Positions 38,339 to 46,903 of a DNA stretch of 64,000 bases are shown here, piece after piece; position 1 is the stretch's first letter, and every line of letters begins with the position of its first letter. This DNA is from Phenylobacterium aquaticum (GTDB lineage: Bacteria > Pseudomonadota > Alphaproteobacteria > Caulobacterales > Caulobacteraceae). The notes under the pieces were generated by a model, which was not told the origin of the DNA, ran no database searches, and saw only the letters and a program-made list of their open reading frames with translations. The stretch lies in contig CANCJJ010000001.1 of assembly GCA_947378305.1 (NCBI GenBank), positions 1-64,000 of the forward strand. The letters run 5' to 3'. The translations under genes were made by a program, and so were the position numbers.

Positions 38339-41200
38339 GTGACTATCATGTTCCGGTTCCGTTTCCGTCAGACTTCCTTTAAGCGCAAGCCTGTGATTTC
38401 CCTTCCGCCCGCCCTGATTGTCTTGCCTGGTCCCCGTGCAGCGGTGGCAGAGTCCGGGACGCGCGTGGCTGTGCGCCCCCCTGAAGCGCGGGACCTGTTC
38501 CAGGCGGGGCCGGTCCTCGTCGCCCACGCGGCCATGACGGCCCGGCGTCTGGGTTTGGACCCGCCCCCAAGATCGCCGCGAATCTTCGATGCCCTGGAGC
38601 TGTTCGCCTTCGTCCGCCCCGCCCAGTTCTGCGCGCCCTCCGCCGCAGGCCTGGCCCTCAATCTCGGCCTGCCCGAGCCCAAGGGTGGCCCCGAACAGGC
38701 CAGCGCCCTCCAGCAGGCCTGTCAGCGCCTCTTGCAGGACCTTGCCGAGCAACCCCAACCCAGTCGCGAAGAAGCCCTCGCCCTGGCCGAAACCCTGGCC
38801 CGGGCGGGATGGGCCTGGGGCCTGCTGACCGTTGAAGCCCTGCGCACCGCCCCGGTGGGCAATCAGTTCCGGTCCTCGGGTCTGGATGTCTGGACCCGGG
38901 TGGCGGAATGGGAGGATCAGGCCCCGCCGGGGGAGGCCGGGACCCGCCCCATTGAGCCCGAAGACGCCAGTGCCCGTCTGGCCGAACTTCTGACCCAGGC
39001 CGGGCTGGATGAGGCCCGCCCAGATCAGGCCCGATTCGCCGCCGAGGCCGCCTTTGCCTTCCAGCCCCGGGAGCGGGAAGGCGAACCCCGCATGATGCTG
39101 GCCGAAGCCGGCACCGGCATTGGCAAGACCCTGGCCTATCTGGCCCCGGCCTCCCTCTGGGCCGAAGCCAATGGGCCAGCCGTCTGGATTTCGACCTATA
39201 CCCGGGCCCTACAGAGACAGATCGAGCGCGAGAGCCACGCCCTCTATCCCGACCCCAAGGTGCGAGCGCGCAAGGCCGTGGTGCGCAAGGGCCGGGAAAA
39301 CTATCTCTGCCTGCTGAACTTTCAGGATCAGGCCAATGCTGCCCAGTTGGGAACCTCAGACCTGATCGGCATGGGGCTCACCGCCCGCTGGGTGCGGGCC
39401 AGCCGGGATGGCGACATGACCGGCGGGGACTTTCCGGCCTGGCTCCCGGGCCTGTTTTCGGTGGCCCCCGCCGCCCAGGCCAGCGCGGCCAATCTGGTTG
39501 ACCGGCGGGGGGAGTGCATCCACGCAGGCTGTGCGCACTACCGGACCTGTTTTGTCGAAAAGGCCATTCGCGGTTCGCGCCGGGCAGACATTGTCATTGC
39601 CAATCACGCCCTGGTCCTGACCCAGGCCGCCTTTGACGGCGCACGCGCGGCGCGAGGCTCAAGGGGCGACGGGGAGACCACCCAGCTCAAGCGCATTGTC
39701 TTCGACGAGGGCCACCACCTGTTCGATGCCGCCGATGCGGCCTTTGCAGCGGCCCTGTCGGGGGCTGAGGCCGCCGAACTGCGGCGCTGGATTCGCGGTC
39801 CCGAGGGCCGGGGACGGCGGGGCCGGGGGCTGGAGACCCGGCTCATGGAGGTGCTTGGCGAACGCGAAGCCGCACGCAAGGCCCTGCTCGATGTGACCCG
39901 CGCGGCGACAGCCCTGCCCGGCGAGGGCTGGTCTGGCCGGATCGCACCCGCCCAGGGGGAACCCAGCCCCAGCGGACCGGTTGAGACCTTTCTGGTCACC
40001 CTCATTGCCCAGCTTCGGGCACGCGCTGCGCCGTCCGATGTCGGCATGGAGTGCGCGGCGCGTCCGGCCCTCGACAGCGTGCGTGAAACCGCCCGGCTGG
40101 CTGCCCATGCCCTGGCGGAGGTCGAGGCTCCCCTCGTGGCCCTGGCCCGCCACCTGGAAGATGTCCTCGACGACGAAGCCGCCACCCTTGGGGCCAGCGA
40201 GCGGGCGCGGATAGAGGGGGCCCTGCGCGGGCTGGACCGTCGGGCCCGCATGACCCTTCCGGCCTGGCGCGGAATGCTGCAGGCCATTGACGAGGACGCC
40301 CAGGACAATCCGGATTTCGTTGACTGGTTCGAGGCCACATTCCTCTACGGCCGACTGGTCGATGCCGCCTGCCGTCGCCACTGGGTCGATCCGACCGAAC
40401 CCCTGACAAATGCCGTCATTGCCCCGGCCCACGGGGTTTTGGTGACCAGCGCCACCCTGGCTGATCCCACCCTGACGGACCCCTTCGCCCTGGCCGAAAT
40501 GCGTACGGGAGCCGCCCGCCTGCCGGATCGCCCCAAGACCCTGCGCCTGGCCTCGCCCTTTGACTATTCCGCCAATGCCCGGGCCCTGGTGGTCACCGAT
40601 ATTGCCCGCGATGATGTGCGCCAGGTCTCGGCCGCCATGCGCGAATTGTTCCTGGCGGCGGGCGGCGGGGGGCTCGGCCTCTTCACCGCCATACGCCGTT
40701 TGCGGGCGGTCCACGAACGGATTGCCGCCCCCCTGTCAGACAAGGGGCTAGCCCTCTACGGCCAGCACGTTGACCCCCTGGAGGTCGGAGCCCTGGTGGA
40801 TATCTTCCGGGCGGAACAGGATGCCTGTCTGCTGGGCACCGACGCCGTGCGCGATGGCGTCGATGTGCCGGGCCGCAGCCTGCGCCTGCTGGTCTTCGAT
40901 CGCGTGCCCTGGCCCCGCCCGGACCTTCTGCACAAGGCGCGTCGGGCGCGGTTCGGGGGCAAGACCTATGACGATACCGTGGCCCGTGGCCGCATAGCCC
41001 AGGCCTTTGGTCGTCTGATCCGCCGGGCAGATGATCGCGGGGTGTTTGTCATGCTGGATGCGGCGGCCCCTACCCGGCTGTTTGCGGGCCTCCCGGCCGG
41101 CGTGGAAATTCAGCGGGTGACCCTGGTTGAAGCCATTGAGATGGTCGAGGCCTTTCTCAGCCCTGACCCCGCGACGGATCTCTCAGACCTGGCTTTTTGA
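38339..41200 (+). CDS. ATP-dependent DNA helicase, DinG/XPD-like with Fe-S cluster
   Basis: 953 residues. Walker A is in MLAEAGTGIGKTLAYLAPASLW (about residues 253-274). Four cysteines for a 4Fe-4S cluster are at 324 (NYLCLLNF), 393, 398 (CIHAGC) and 404 (RTCF). Motif II is IVFDEGHHLFDAADAAF, followed later by VLVTSATLADPTLTDPFALAE and the final motifs LLGTDAVRDGVDVPGRSLRLLVFDRVPWPRPD and RIAQAFGRLIRRADDRGVF. It is a superfamily 2, 5'-to-3' helicase; the alphaproteobacterial DinG-like members have an extra N-terminal region (about 1-240) as seen here. The start codon is not certain, since the first 30 residues (RFRFRQTSFKRKP) are unusual. Confidence 0.92.
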   Translation: MTIMFRFRFRQTSFKRKPVISLPPALIVLPGPRAAVAESGTRVAVRPPEARDLFQAGPVLVAHAAMTARRLGLDPPPRSPRIFDALELFAFVRPAQFCAPSAAGLALNLGLPEPKGGPEQASALQQACQRLLQDLAEQPQPSREEALALAETLARAGWAWGLLTVEALRTAPVGNQFRSSGLDVWTRVAEWEDQAPPGEAGTRPIEPEDASARLAELLTQAGLDEARPDQARFAAEAAFAFQPREREGEPRMMLAEAGTGIGKTLAYLAPASLWAEANGPAVWISTYTRALQRQIERESHALYPDPKVRARKAVVRKGRENYLCLLNFQDQANAAQLGTSDLIGMGLTARWVRASRDGDMTGGDFPAWLPGLFSVAPAAQASAANLVDRRGECIHAGCAHYRTCFVEKAIRGSRRADIVIANHALVLTQAAFDGARAARGSRGDGETTQLKRIVFDEGHHLFDAADAAFAAALSGAEAAELRRWIRGPEGRGRRGRGLETRLMEVLGEREAARKALLDVTRAATALPGEGWSGRIAPAQGEPSPSGPVETFLVTLIAQLRARAAPSDVGMECAARPALDSVRETARLAAHALAEVEAPLVALARHLEDVLDDEAATLGASERARIEGALRGLDRRARMTLPAWRGMLQAIDEDAQDNPDFVDWFEATFLYGRLVDAACRRHWVDPTEPLTNAVIAPAHGVLVTSATLADPTLTDPFALAEMRTGAARLPDRPKTLRLASPFDYSANARALVVTDIARDDVRQVSAAMRELFLAAGGGGLGLFTAIRRLRAVHERIAAPLSDKGLALYGQHVDPLEVGALVDIFRAEQDACLLGTDAVRDGVDVPGRSLRLLVFDRVPWPRPDLLHKARRARFGGKTYDDTVARGRIAQAFGRLIRRADDRGVFVMLDAAAPTRLFAGLPAGVEIQRVTLVEAIEMVEAFLSPDPATDLSDLAF

Positions 41201-41512
41201 AAATATATTGATGACCGCGACCCCGGCCAGGATCAGCCCCATGCCCAGCAGGGCAGGCAGGTCCAGGCTCTGTTTGAACCAGATCCAGGCAATGGCCGTA
41301 ATCGCCACAATTCCCACACCCGACCAGATGGCATAGCCAATGCCCACTGGCACTGTGCGCATGGAATGGGACAGGCACCAGAAGGCGATCCCATAGCCCA
41401 AGACCGTCATCACCGAGGGCAGGAGGCGCGAAAACCCTGCTGAGGCCTTCAGGCTCGACGTGCCAATCACCTCTGCAGAAATGGCAATGGCCAGCCAGAC
41501 ATACCCGTTCAT
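41183..41512 (-). CDS. SMR-family drug/cation transporter (EmrE/SugE-like)
   Basis: 109 residues from ATG 41512 (MNGYVWLAIAISAEVIGTSSLKAS). Four helices; the essential Glu lies in IAISAEVIGTSSLKASAGF, equivalent to EmrE Glu14. The dimer motif is IGYAIWSGVGIVAITAIAWI and the late helix has LLGMGLILAGVAVINIFSKS. TSSLKxSxGF favours the multidrug EmrE/QacE type over guanidinium-exporting SugE (Gdx). It lies 22 bases downstream of the prephenate dehydrogenase gene on the same strand and overlaps the last 18 bases of the convergent helicase gene, an economical but slightly unusual arrangement. Confidence 0.92.
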   Translation of the reverse strand: MNGYVWLAIAISAEVIGTSSLKASAGFSRLLPSVMTVLGYGIAFWCLSHSMRTVPVGIGYAIWSGVGIVAITAIAWIWFKQSLDLPALLGMGLILAGVAVINIFSKSQV

Positions 41513-41533
41513 GGCTTGCACAGGGCACCCACC

Positions 41534-42457
41534 CTAGTGCTTGTCCCGGTCGCGGCCGAAATTCGGTTCCGGACTTTCCTGACCGGCGTCCACAATGCCC
41601 CGGCGGATGTCGCGGGTCCGGGTGAAGAGGTCAAACAGCTTGTCGCCCTCGCCCCAGCGTATGGCCCGGGACAGGGCTTGAAGGTCCTCGGTAAACCGTC
41701 CCAGCATTTCCAGAACGGCCTCCTTGTTGGACAAGAAGATGTCCCGCCACATGGTCGGGTCTGACGCGGCAATCCGGGTAAAGTCGCGGAAACCGCCCGC
41801 CGAATACTTGATCACCTCGGCCCGGGTCACATCCTCCATGTCGGCCGCTGTGCCGACAATGTTGTAGGCGATCAGGTGGGGCAGATGGCTGGTAATGGCC
41901 AGGACCAGATCATGGTGTGCCGCATCCATGCACTCGACCATGGCCCCGGTCGCGGTCCAGAACTCCGAAAGGGCGGCGACGGCCCCCAGATAGGCCGCGT
42001 CCTGCCGCGGCTCGGGCGTCAAGATGACCCAGTGTTTGTCAAACAGCTTGGCAAAGCCTGCCCCCGGCCCGGATTGCTCCGCCCCGGCAATGGGGTGACC
42101 GGGTATGATCAGGGCATGGTCCGGCAGGCTGGCGCGCAGGGCCTCACTGACCGAACCCTTGACCGACCCCACATCGCTGACCGTCGCCCCGGGCTTCAGG
42201 TGAGCGGCGGCTTCGGCGGCCGCATGGCCCATGGCCAGGACGGGGACCGCAAAAATCACCAGGTCCGCCTCGGCAACAGCCAGGGCAATGCTGTCCGTCA
42301 CCAGGTCGGCAAATCCCAGCTCGACGATCCGGGCGCGATGGTCCGGATTTGCATCCGCCACAGCAATCGCCCCCACCGTGCCGGCCATGCGCGCGGCCAG
42401 GGCCGTCGAGGCCCCGATGAGGCCGCAGCCAATCACAGCCATCCGGGGATAGATCAC
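41534..42457 (-). CDS. Prephenate/arogenate dehydrogenase (TyrA/TyrC type)
   Basis: 307 residues. The N-terminal Rossmann fold has MAVIGCGLIGASTALAARMAG (GxGxxG) and VIFAVPVLAMGHAAAEAAAHLKPGATVSDVGSVKGSVSEALRASLPDHALIIPGHPIAGAEQSGPGAGFAKLFDKHWVILTPE, including the family His of GHPIAG. The helical C-terminal dimer domain has HHDLVLAITSHLPHLIAYNIVGTA and YSAGGFRDFTRIAASDPTMWRDIFLSN. It oxidatively decarboxylates prephenate or arogenate toward tyrosine. It overlaps the upstream aminotransferase gene by 4 bases; with chorismate mutase two genes upstream, the row gives the tyrosine/phenylalanine branch. Confidence 0.94.
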   Translation of the reverse strand: MIYPRMAVIGCGLIGASTALAARMAGTVGAIAVADANPDHRARIVELGFADLVTDSIALAVAEADLVIFAVPVLAMGHAAAEAAAHLKPGATVSDVGSVKGSVSEALRASLPDHALIIPGHPIAGAEQSGPGAGFAKLFDKHWVILTPEPRQDAAYLGAVAALSEFWTATGAMVECMDAAHHDLVLAITSHLPHLIAYNIVGTAADMEDVTRAEVIKYSAGGFRDFTRIAASDPTMWRDIFLSNKEAVLEMLGRFTEDLQALSRAIRWGEGDKLFDLFTRTRDIRRGIVDAGQESPEPNFGRDRDKH

Positions 42458-43587
42458 GCCGGTTTCCCCTGCATGAAGTCGTCGAGGGCCTCGGCCACGG
42501 CCCGGTTATGGGCCTCAAGGCCAATCGTGATCCGCAAATGGTCGGGCAGGCCATAGCCTGCCACCACCCGGGGGATCAGACCCCGGGCACTTAGGAAGGC
42601 GTCAGCTTCCAGGGCCGTGCGCCCGGGGGTGGTGGGAAACCCAATCAGCAGGAAATTGGCCTGGGATGGCACGACCGCCAGACCCATTCCGCCCAGTTGC
42701 TGCACCAGCCAGGGTCGCCACTCGCTGACCAGGGCCAGGGACCGGGCCTGAAAATCCTCGTCCCCCAGGGCGGCCACGGCGGCCAGCTGGGCCGGGATGT
42801 TCACATTGAAGGGCAGTCGGATACGATCCACTGCATCAGCCATTTCCGGGGGCATATAGGCCCAGCCCACGCGAAGGGCCGCCAGGCCATGCAGCTTGGA
42901 GAAGGTCCGGGTCATGACCACATTCTTGAAGTCCCGAACCATGGTCGCGCCATTTTCAAAGTCCGGGTCTGTGGCAAATTCCGCATAGGCCCCGTCCAGC
43001 ACCAGGATGACCGAGGGGGGCAGGCTGGCATGTAGCCGCCGGATCTCTGATCCGGTCACGACCGTTCCGGTTGGATTGGCGGGGTTGGCAATGAAGATCA
43101 ACCGGGTCCGGGAATCAACGAGGGACAGGACCTCATCGACATCGATCCGGTAGTTGATTTCCCGGGCAAAGCGAACCTCCCCCTGGGCGGCCCGCGCCGA
43201 AATGGCAAAGGCCCCAAAGCCATATTCGCCCTGGATGATGTTATCGCCGGGTTCCAGAAAGGTCTGGGAGAGGAGCTGGAAAATCTCGTCCGAGCCACAG
43301 CCGAACAGCAAGCCATCAGGGGCCAGGCCATAACGCACGCTGATCGCCGCCCTGAGCAGGTTGGAACGGCCGTCTGGATAAAGGTGCAGCTGGTCAATGG
43401 CCTCCACAAAGGCCTTCCGCGCCAGGGGACTTGAGCCCAGGACATTTTCATTGGCCGACAGCTTCAGGGGATGGGCTATGCCCTCCACATGGGCCTTGCC
43501 CGGCTTGTAGGGCGCAATGTCCATTATGCCCGGCTTGGGCAGGGGGCGCAGGGCAGTGGAGCGGTCGGGGCGTTCAAGTTGGGACAT
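42454..43587 (-). CDS. hisC: Histidinol-phosphate / aromatic aminotransferase
   Basis: 377 residues, fold type I aminotransferase of the HisC group: KLSANENVLGSSPLA, VLDGAYAEFA and the PLP lysine in MTRTFSKLHGLAALRVGWAYMP. Placement between chorismate mutase and prephenate dehydrogenase genes indicates that it also (or mainly) handles aromatic acids, forming Tyr/Phe or arogenate; alphaproteobacterial HisC2 enzymes are often bifunctional for histidinol phosphate and aromatic substrates. No his genes are in the window. Upstream, 35 bases separate it from the chorismate mutase gene. Confidence 0.92.
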   Translation of the reverse strand: MSQLERPDRSTALRPLPKPGIMDIAPYKPGKAHVEGIAHPLKLSANENVLGSSPLARKAFVEAIDQLHLYPDGRSNLLRAAISVRYGLAPDGLLFGCGSDEIFQLLSQTFLEPGDNIIQGEYGFGAFAISARAAQGEVRFAREINYRIDVDEVLSLVDSRTRLIFIANPANPTGTVVTGSEIRRLHASLPPSVILVLDGAYAEFATDPDFENGATMVRDFKNVVMTRTFSKLHGLAALRVGWAYMPPEMADAVDRIRLPFNVNIPAQLAAVAALGDEDFQARSLALVSEWRPWLVQQLGGMGLAVVPSQANFLLIGFPTTPGRTALEADAFLSARGLIPRVVAGYGLPDHLRITIGLEAHNRAVAEALDDFMQGKPA

Positions 43588-43622
43588 GAGTCTGGCCAGC
43601 AGGAGCGGGGTAGAAGGGCCTC

Positions 43623-44432
43623 TTACACGTCCAGGGGCGCAGATGCAGCCCCAATCACTCCGGAAAGTCGGCCAGGCGCTCGGACCAGGCGTTGATCATC
43701 GGCCTGATAAAACCCCATCAGGGCAAACAGTTTGAGACCACCGGCCTCGGCAATGAGATCGCCCGCCACGCCGTCCCGGCTGAGGGCCTCTTCCAGATGC
43801 GCCGCAGAGCCGGGGGCATCGGTGACCCAATATGTCAGGTCGTCCCCGGTAGGTTCGACCTCCACATCGGCAATGGCCAGGGCGGCTGGCGCGCCCCAGG
43901 CGTTCAGGCACGGCAGGGCGGTAAAGATTTTCAGGCGCGGTTCGGCGAGCAGCCGTCCCCACCAGGGCATGTCGCTGACCAGGGACATGACGGCCACGCC
44001 GCCAGGGGTGCGGGCTGCTGCCAGGGCGTCCTCCGGCCGGGTCACCGTGATCATTTTCGGCGCGCCGCCAAACCGCATACGGGCCAGTTCAACCGTGTGA
44101 TCCGCCGCCTTGCCACCATAGACGGCGAGATGAAAGGGGCCCTGGCGCGACAGGCTGTCACTCATGATTTCCCGCCAGATGCGCACGATCAGGCTGGCGG
44201 TTGCATCCTTGCGCGGGCGGGCGAGCAGGCTGCGCAGCAATTGCGCCTCCCGCCCCGGGCGCAGGGCAAAACGTCCGGCCTCGCCCGCCGCGGCCTTGGC
44301 CGCAGCGACTTCCCGGGAAATGCCGGCCCGCTCATCGATCAGGGCCAGGACCTGGGCGTCGATCGCATCCAGGCGTGCCCGAATGGCCTCCAGCGAAGGC
44401 GCAGCGGTCTTGGGCTGGGCGTCGGCCATCAT
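43623..44432 (-). CDS. Chorismate mutase with extra C-terminal domain
   Basis: 269 residues. Residues about 13-100 are an AroQ-class chorismate mutase (SLEAIRARLDAIDAQVLALIDERAGISREVAAAKAA...RPGREAQLLRSLLARP...LIVRIWREIMSDSL), with the catalytic Arg and Lys pattern intact. The remaining 165 residues (GPFHLAVYGGKAADHTVELARMRFG...GGVAVMSLVSDMPWWGRLLAEP...DDLTYWVTDAP...GGLKLFALMGFYQADDQRL) are shared among Caulobacterales homologues but lack the TRF motif of prephenate dehydratase and look like a much altered relative or ACT-like sensor. It makes prephenate from chorismate and heads the row with hisC and tyrA. Confidence 0.88.
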   Translation of the reverse strand: MMADAQPKTAAPSLEAIRARLDAIDAQVLALIDERAGISREVAAAKAAAGEAGRFALRPGREAQLLRSLLARPRKDATASLIVRIWREIMSDSLSRQGPFHLAVYGGKAADHTVELARMRFGGAPKMITVTRPEDALAAARTPGGVAVMSLVSDMPWWGRLLAEPRLKIFTALPCLNAWGAPAALAIADVEVEPTGDDLTYWVTDAPGSAAHLEEALSRDGVAGDLIAEAGGLKLFALMGFYQADDQRLVRAPGRLSGVIGAASAPLDV

Positions 44433-44498
44433 ATCCCCCGAAATCAGAGCCTTGGCGGATAGGTCATTGCGGCCACTGAGGCAAGTCCCGGGACTTGC

Positions 44499-46775
44499 CT
44501 AGCTCCCCGGCTTATAGGTTCGCTCCGTATGGCCCTTGAGCTGGCCGGGATAGAAATAGACCTCCCTCAGGTTTCCCCGCGCATAGCGGTCGGCCTGATC
44601 GTTGAAGTGGGCGGTATTGGCATGTCCGCTCTCGCCCCCTGCGGTGACGGCCAGGGCCCGGACCTTGTCCCCGAACTCCACCACCGCCACAAAGCTATTT
44701 CCGCTGGTGCCATAATACCGCCGGGTGCCGGGATAGCGCTTGGCACCGAAGGAGGCGAGGGAGCCCCACTGGGCCGAGGCAAAGGCCACCGGGGTGCTGG
44801 GACCCGAATCCGTGAAGGTCTGGGTGATATCACTGGTCAGACGCTGATAGCGGTTGATCTCGCCCCAGGGCACCTGCCAGGAGCCGAAATCCTGGGTCAG
44901 GCGATCGCTGGCTTCAGCCAGGGCGGCCAGCTTCTGGTCCGGCGTGGTGCGGTGGGCCATGGCCTCATAGACCGAAATCCCCGCCGCCTTGGCCGCAGGT
45001 GCCGCCTTGGCCCACAGGGCCTCTCCCCAGAAGACCGCAAGCGAAGTTGCCGTCGAGTCCAGGCTCCACCGGTCATCCCAGCCCTTGAGCAGGGCGATTT
45101 GGTCGGCCAGCCTGACCTTTACCGGGTCTGCGCCCGGCGTGATGTTATAGGCTCCCACCAGGGCCGGAATGAGCTCACCGAAGGCCGGCATGTAGGGATC
45201 ATAGGCCGCCGCCACCAGGGTTTCCGGTGTAAAGGCCTTGCTGGCACTCAGCACCTGGGTGGCATGGGCTCCGCGCGGATTGGGGCCCGCCGTATCCATA
45301 TAGCGCGGAAAGGCCTCGCGTTTCGGACTGTCGGGTCCGGCCGCCGACCAGGGCCAGTCATTGGTATTATAGACCCAGCCCGTTGCCGGATTGACCAGCT
45401 GCGGGGCCTCGCTGGCCGGATGGACCCCGGCCCAGTCTGTGGCCGGATCGGCCCCATCCACCGGCTGGGTATAATCAAACCGGTCATTCCGCCGCGGGAT
45501 GAACTGGGGATGCATATAGGCAATCGTGCCCTCGGCATCGGCAAAGAGGGTATTGTTCGACGAATTGGCAGCCAGCTCGCTGACCTTCCGGAAGGCCGCA
45601 TAATTGACCGCCTTGGTGCGCAGGAAGGACTGGCTCAGGGCCTCGACCGGCTTATTCATCAGGGCAAAGGCAATCCACGTGTCGCCCGACTGGCGCACGA
45701 TTGGACCGTGGTGGGAATGGTAGACCGTGAAGGCGCGCACACCGCTTGCCCCCGTGGGGCTGGCGAAGGGGATCCTTATGACACTGGTCTTGAGCGGACG
45801 CTCGGTGTCGCCATAGCGGTAATAGAGCTTTCCGGTCTTGCGGACGATGGTCTCGGCGAATTCATCGACGGAATCGACGCCGCTGGTCGTATGCATCCAG
45901 CCCGCGTGTTCATTAAAGCCCTGATAGATGAAGAACTGGCCCCAGGTCGCGGCCCCATAGGCATTCAGGCCGGAATCACTGGTCATCTGCAATTCGGAGC
46001 GGAAGAAGAAGCTGGTGTGCGGGTTGATCAGCAGCAGGGCATGGTGATTGGCCGTATTGGCAGGCGCTATGGCCATGCCGTTTGAGCCCTTGGGTTCCTG
46101 GAACCGCAGGGGGTCTTCTGGATTGGACACCTCATTCATGGCCATGGGCCGGGGGCGGTTGCCGTAGAAGGCTTCGAGCTCCTTGATGGACACCCGCTCC
46201 ACATCCCCGCCGATACTGCCCTCGCTGAAGCTCAAGGCCATCCAGGGTTCAAAATGGGTAATGACCCGGGGCTTCACCTGTGGATGGGTCGCCAGATAGA
46301 AGTTCAGGCCGTCGGCCCAGCTGGTCATCAGAGCCTTCAGCCAGGCGGGGCTCGTCTTGTAATCGGCCTGCAAGACGTCGGGATCGATGAACAGTCTGGC
46401 CCGCAGGTCCTGATAGATGGCGCTTTCACCCTCTGCCTCGGCCAGTCGCCCCAGGGAGGTCAGGTAATTGGTCTCCACCCGGTTGAAGTCATCCTCGGCC
46501 TGGGCATAGATCATGCCGAAGACCGCATCGGCGTCGGACTTGCCATGGACGTGGGCAATGCCCCAGTCGTCCCGCACAATACTGACCCGCGCAGCCTGGG
46601 CCCGCCAGCGCACCATGTCGGCGGGCAGGAGTTTTACGGCCTCGGCCTTCACCTTGGCCTTTGCCTGGGCGACAATCCGGGCCGGGCCCCGCTCCGGAAT
46701 CATGCGCTCGGCCAGGGCTGCCCCCGGAGCCAGGGTCAGGATCAGGGCCGCCAGGGGCCAGGTCAACTTGTGCAT
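44499..46775 (-). CDS. Penicillin-acylase-family N-terminal-serine hydrolase
   Basis: 758 residues from ATG 46775 (MHKLTWPLAALILTLAPGAALAE, Sec signal). The predicted autocleavage site is KG|SNGMAIAPANTANHHALLLINPH, making Ser231 the new N-terminus and catalytic nucleophile. That gives an alpha chain of about 210 residues after signal removal, a spacer, and a beta chain of about 527. Other family points are DDFNRVETNYLTSLGRLAEAEG near the start and GGESGHANTAHFNDQADRYARG near the end. The family cleaves amide bonds in the periplasm: acyl-homoserine lactones, penicillins, cyclic lipopeptides or aculeacin. The long beta chain is closest in layout to the aculeacin/AHL acylase group; the true substrate is unknown. 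Confidence 0.9.
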   Translation of the reverse strand: MHKLTWPLAALILTLAPGAALAERMIPERGPARIVAQAKAKVKAEAVKLLPADMVRWRAQAARVSIVRDDWGIAHVHGKSDADAVFGMIYAQAEDDFNRVETNYLTSLGRLAEAEGESAIYQDLRARLFIDPDVLQADYKTSPAWLKALMTSWADGLNFYLATHPQVKPRVITHFEPWMALSFSEGSIGGDVERVSIKELEAFYGNRPRPMAMNEVSNPEDPLRFQEPKGSNGMAIAPANTANHHALLLINPHTSFFFRSELQMTSDSGLNAYGAATWGQFFIYQGFNEHAGWMHTTSGVDSVDEFAETIVRKTGKLYYRYGDTERPLKTSVIRIPFASPTGASGVRAFTVYHSHHGPIVRQSGDTWIAFALMNKPVEALSQSFLRTKAVNYAAFRKVSELAANSSNNTLFADAEGTIAYMHPQFIPRRNDRFDYTQPVDGADPATDWAGVHPASEAPQLVNPATGWVYNTNDWPWSAAGPDSPKREAFPRYMDTAGPNPRGAHATQVLSASKAFTPETLVAAAYDPYMPAFGELIPALVGAYNITPGADPVKVRLADQIALLKGWDDRWSLDSTATSLAVFWGEALWAKAAPAAKAAGISVYEAMAHRTTPDQKLAALAEASDRLTQDFGSWQVPWGEINRYQRLTSDITQTFTDSGPSTPVAFASAQWGSLASFGAKRYPGTRRYYGTSGNSFVAVVEFGDKVRALAVTAGGESGHANTAHFNDQADRYARGNLREVYFYPGQLKGHTERTYKPGS

Positions 46776-46903
46776 GTGCGCAATCCTTGAAATTTCTGTG
46801 CCGACGCTATCGGCACAGGTGTCCGCCAGCAAGGCACCACGCGCTCAAGACTTGTCCTTTCGGGAAGTCTGCCTCATGAGGTGGCATTGACCTGGGTTGG
46901 GGA

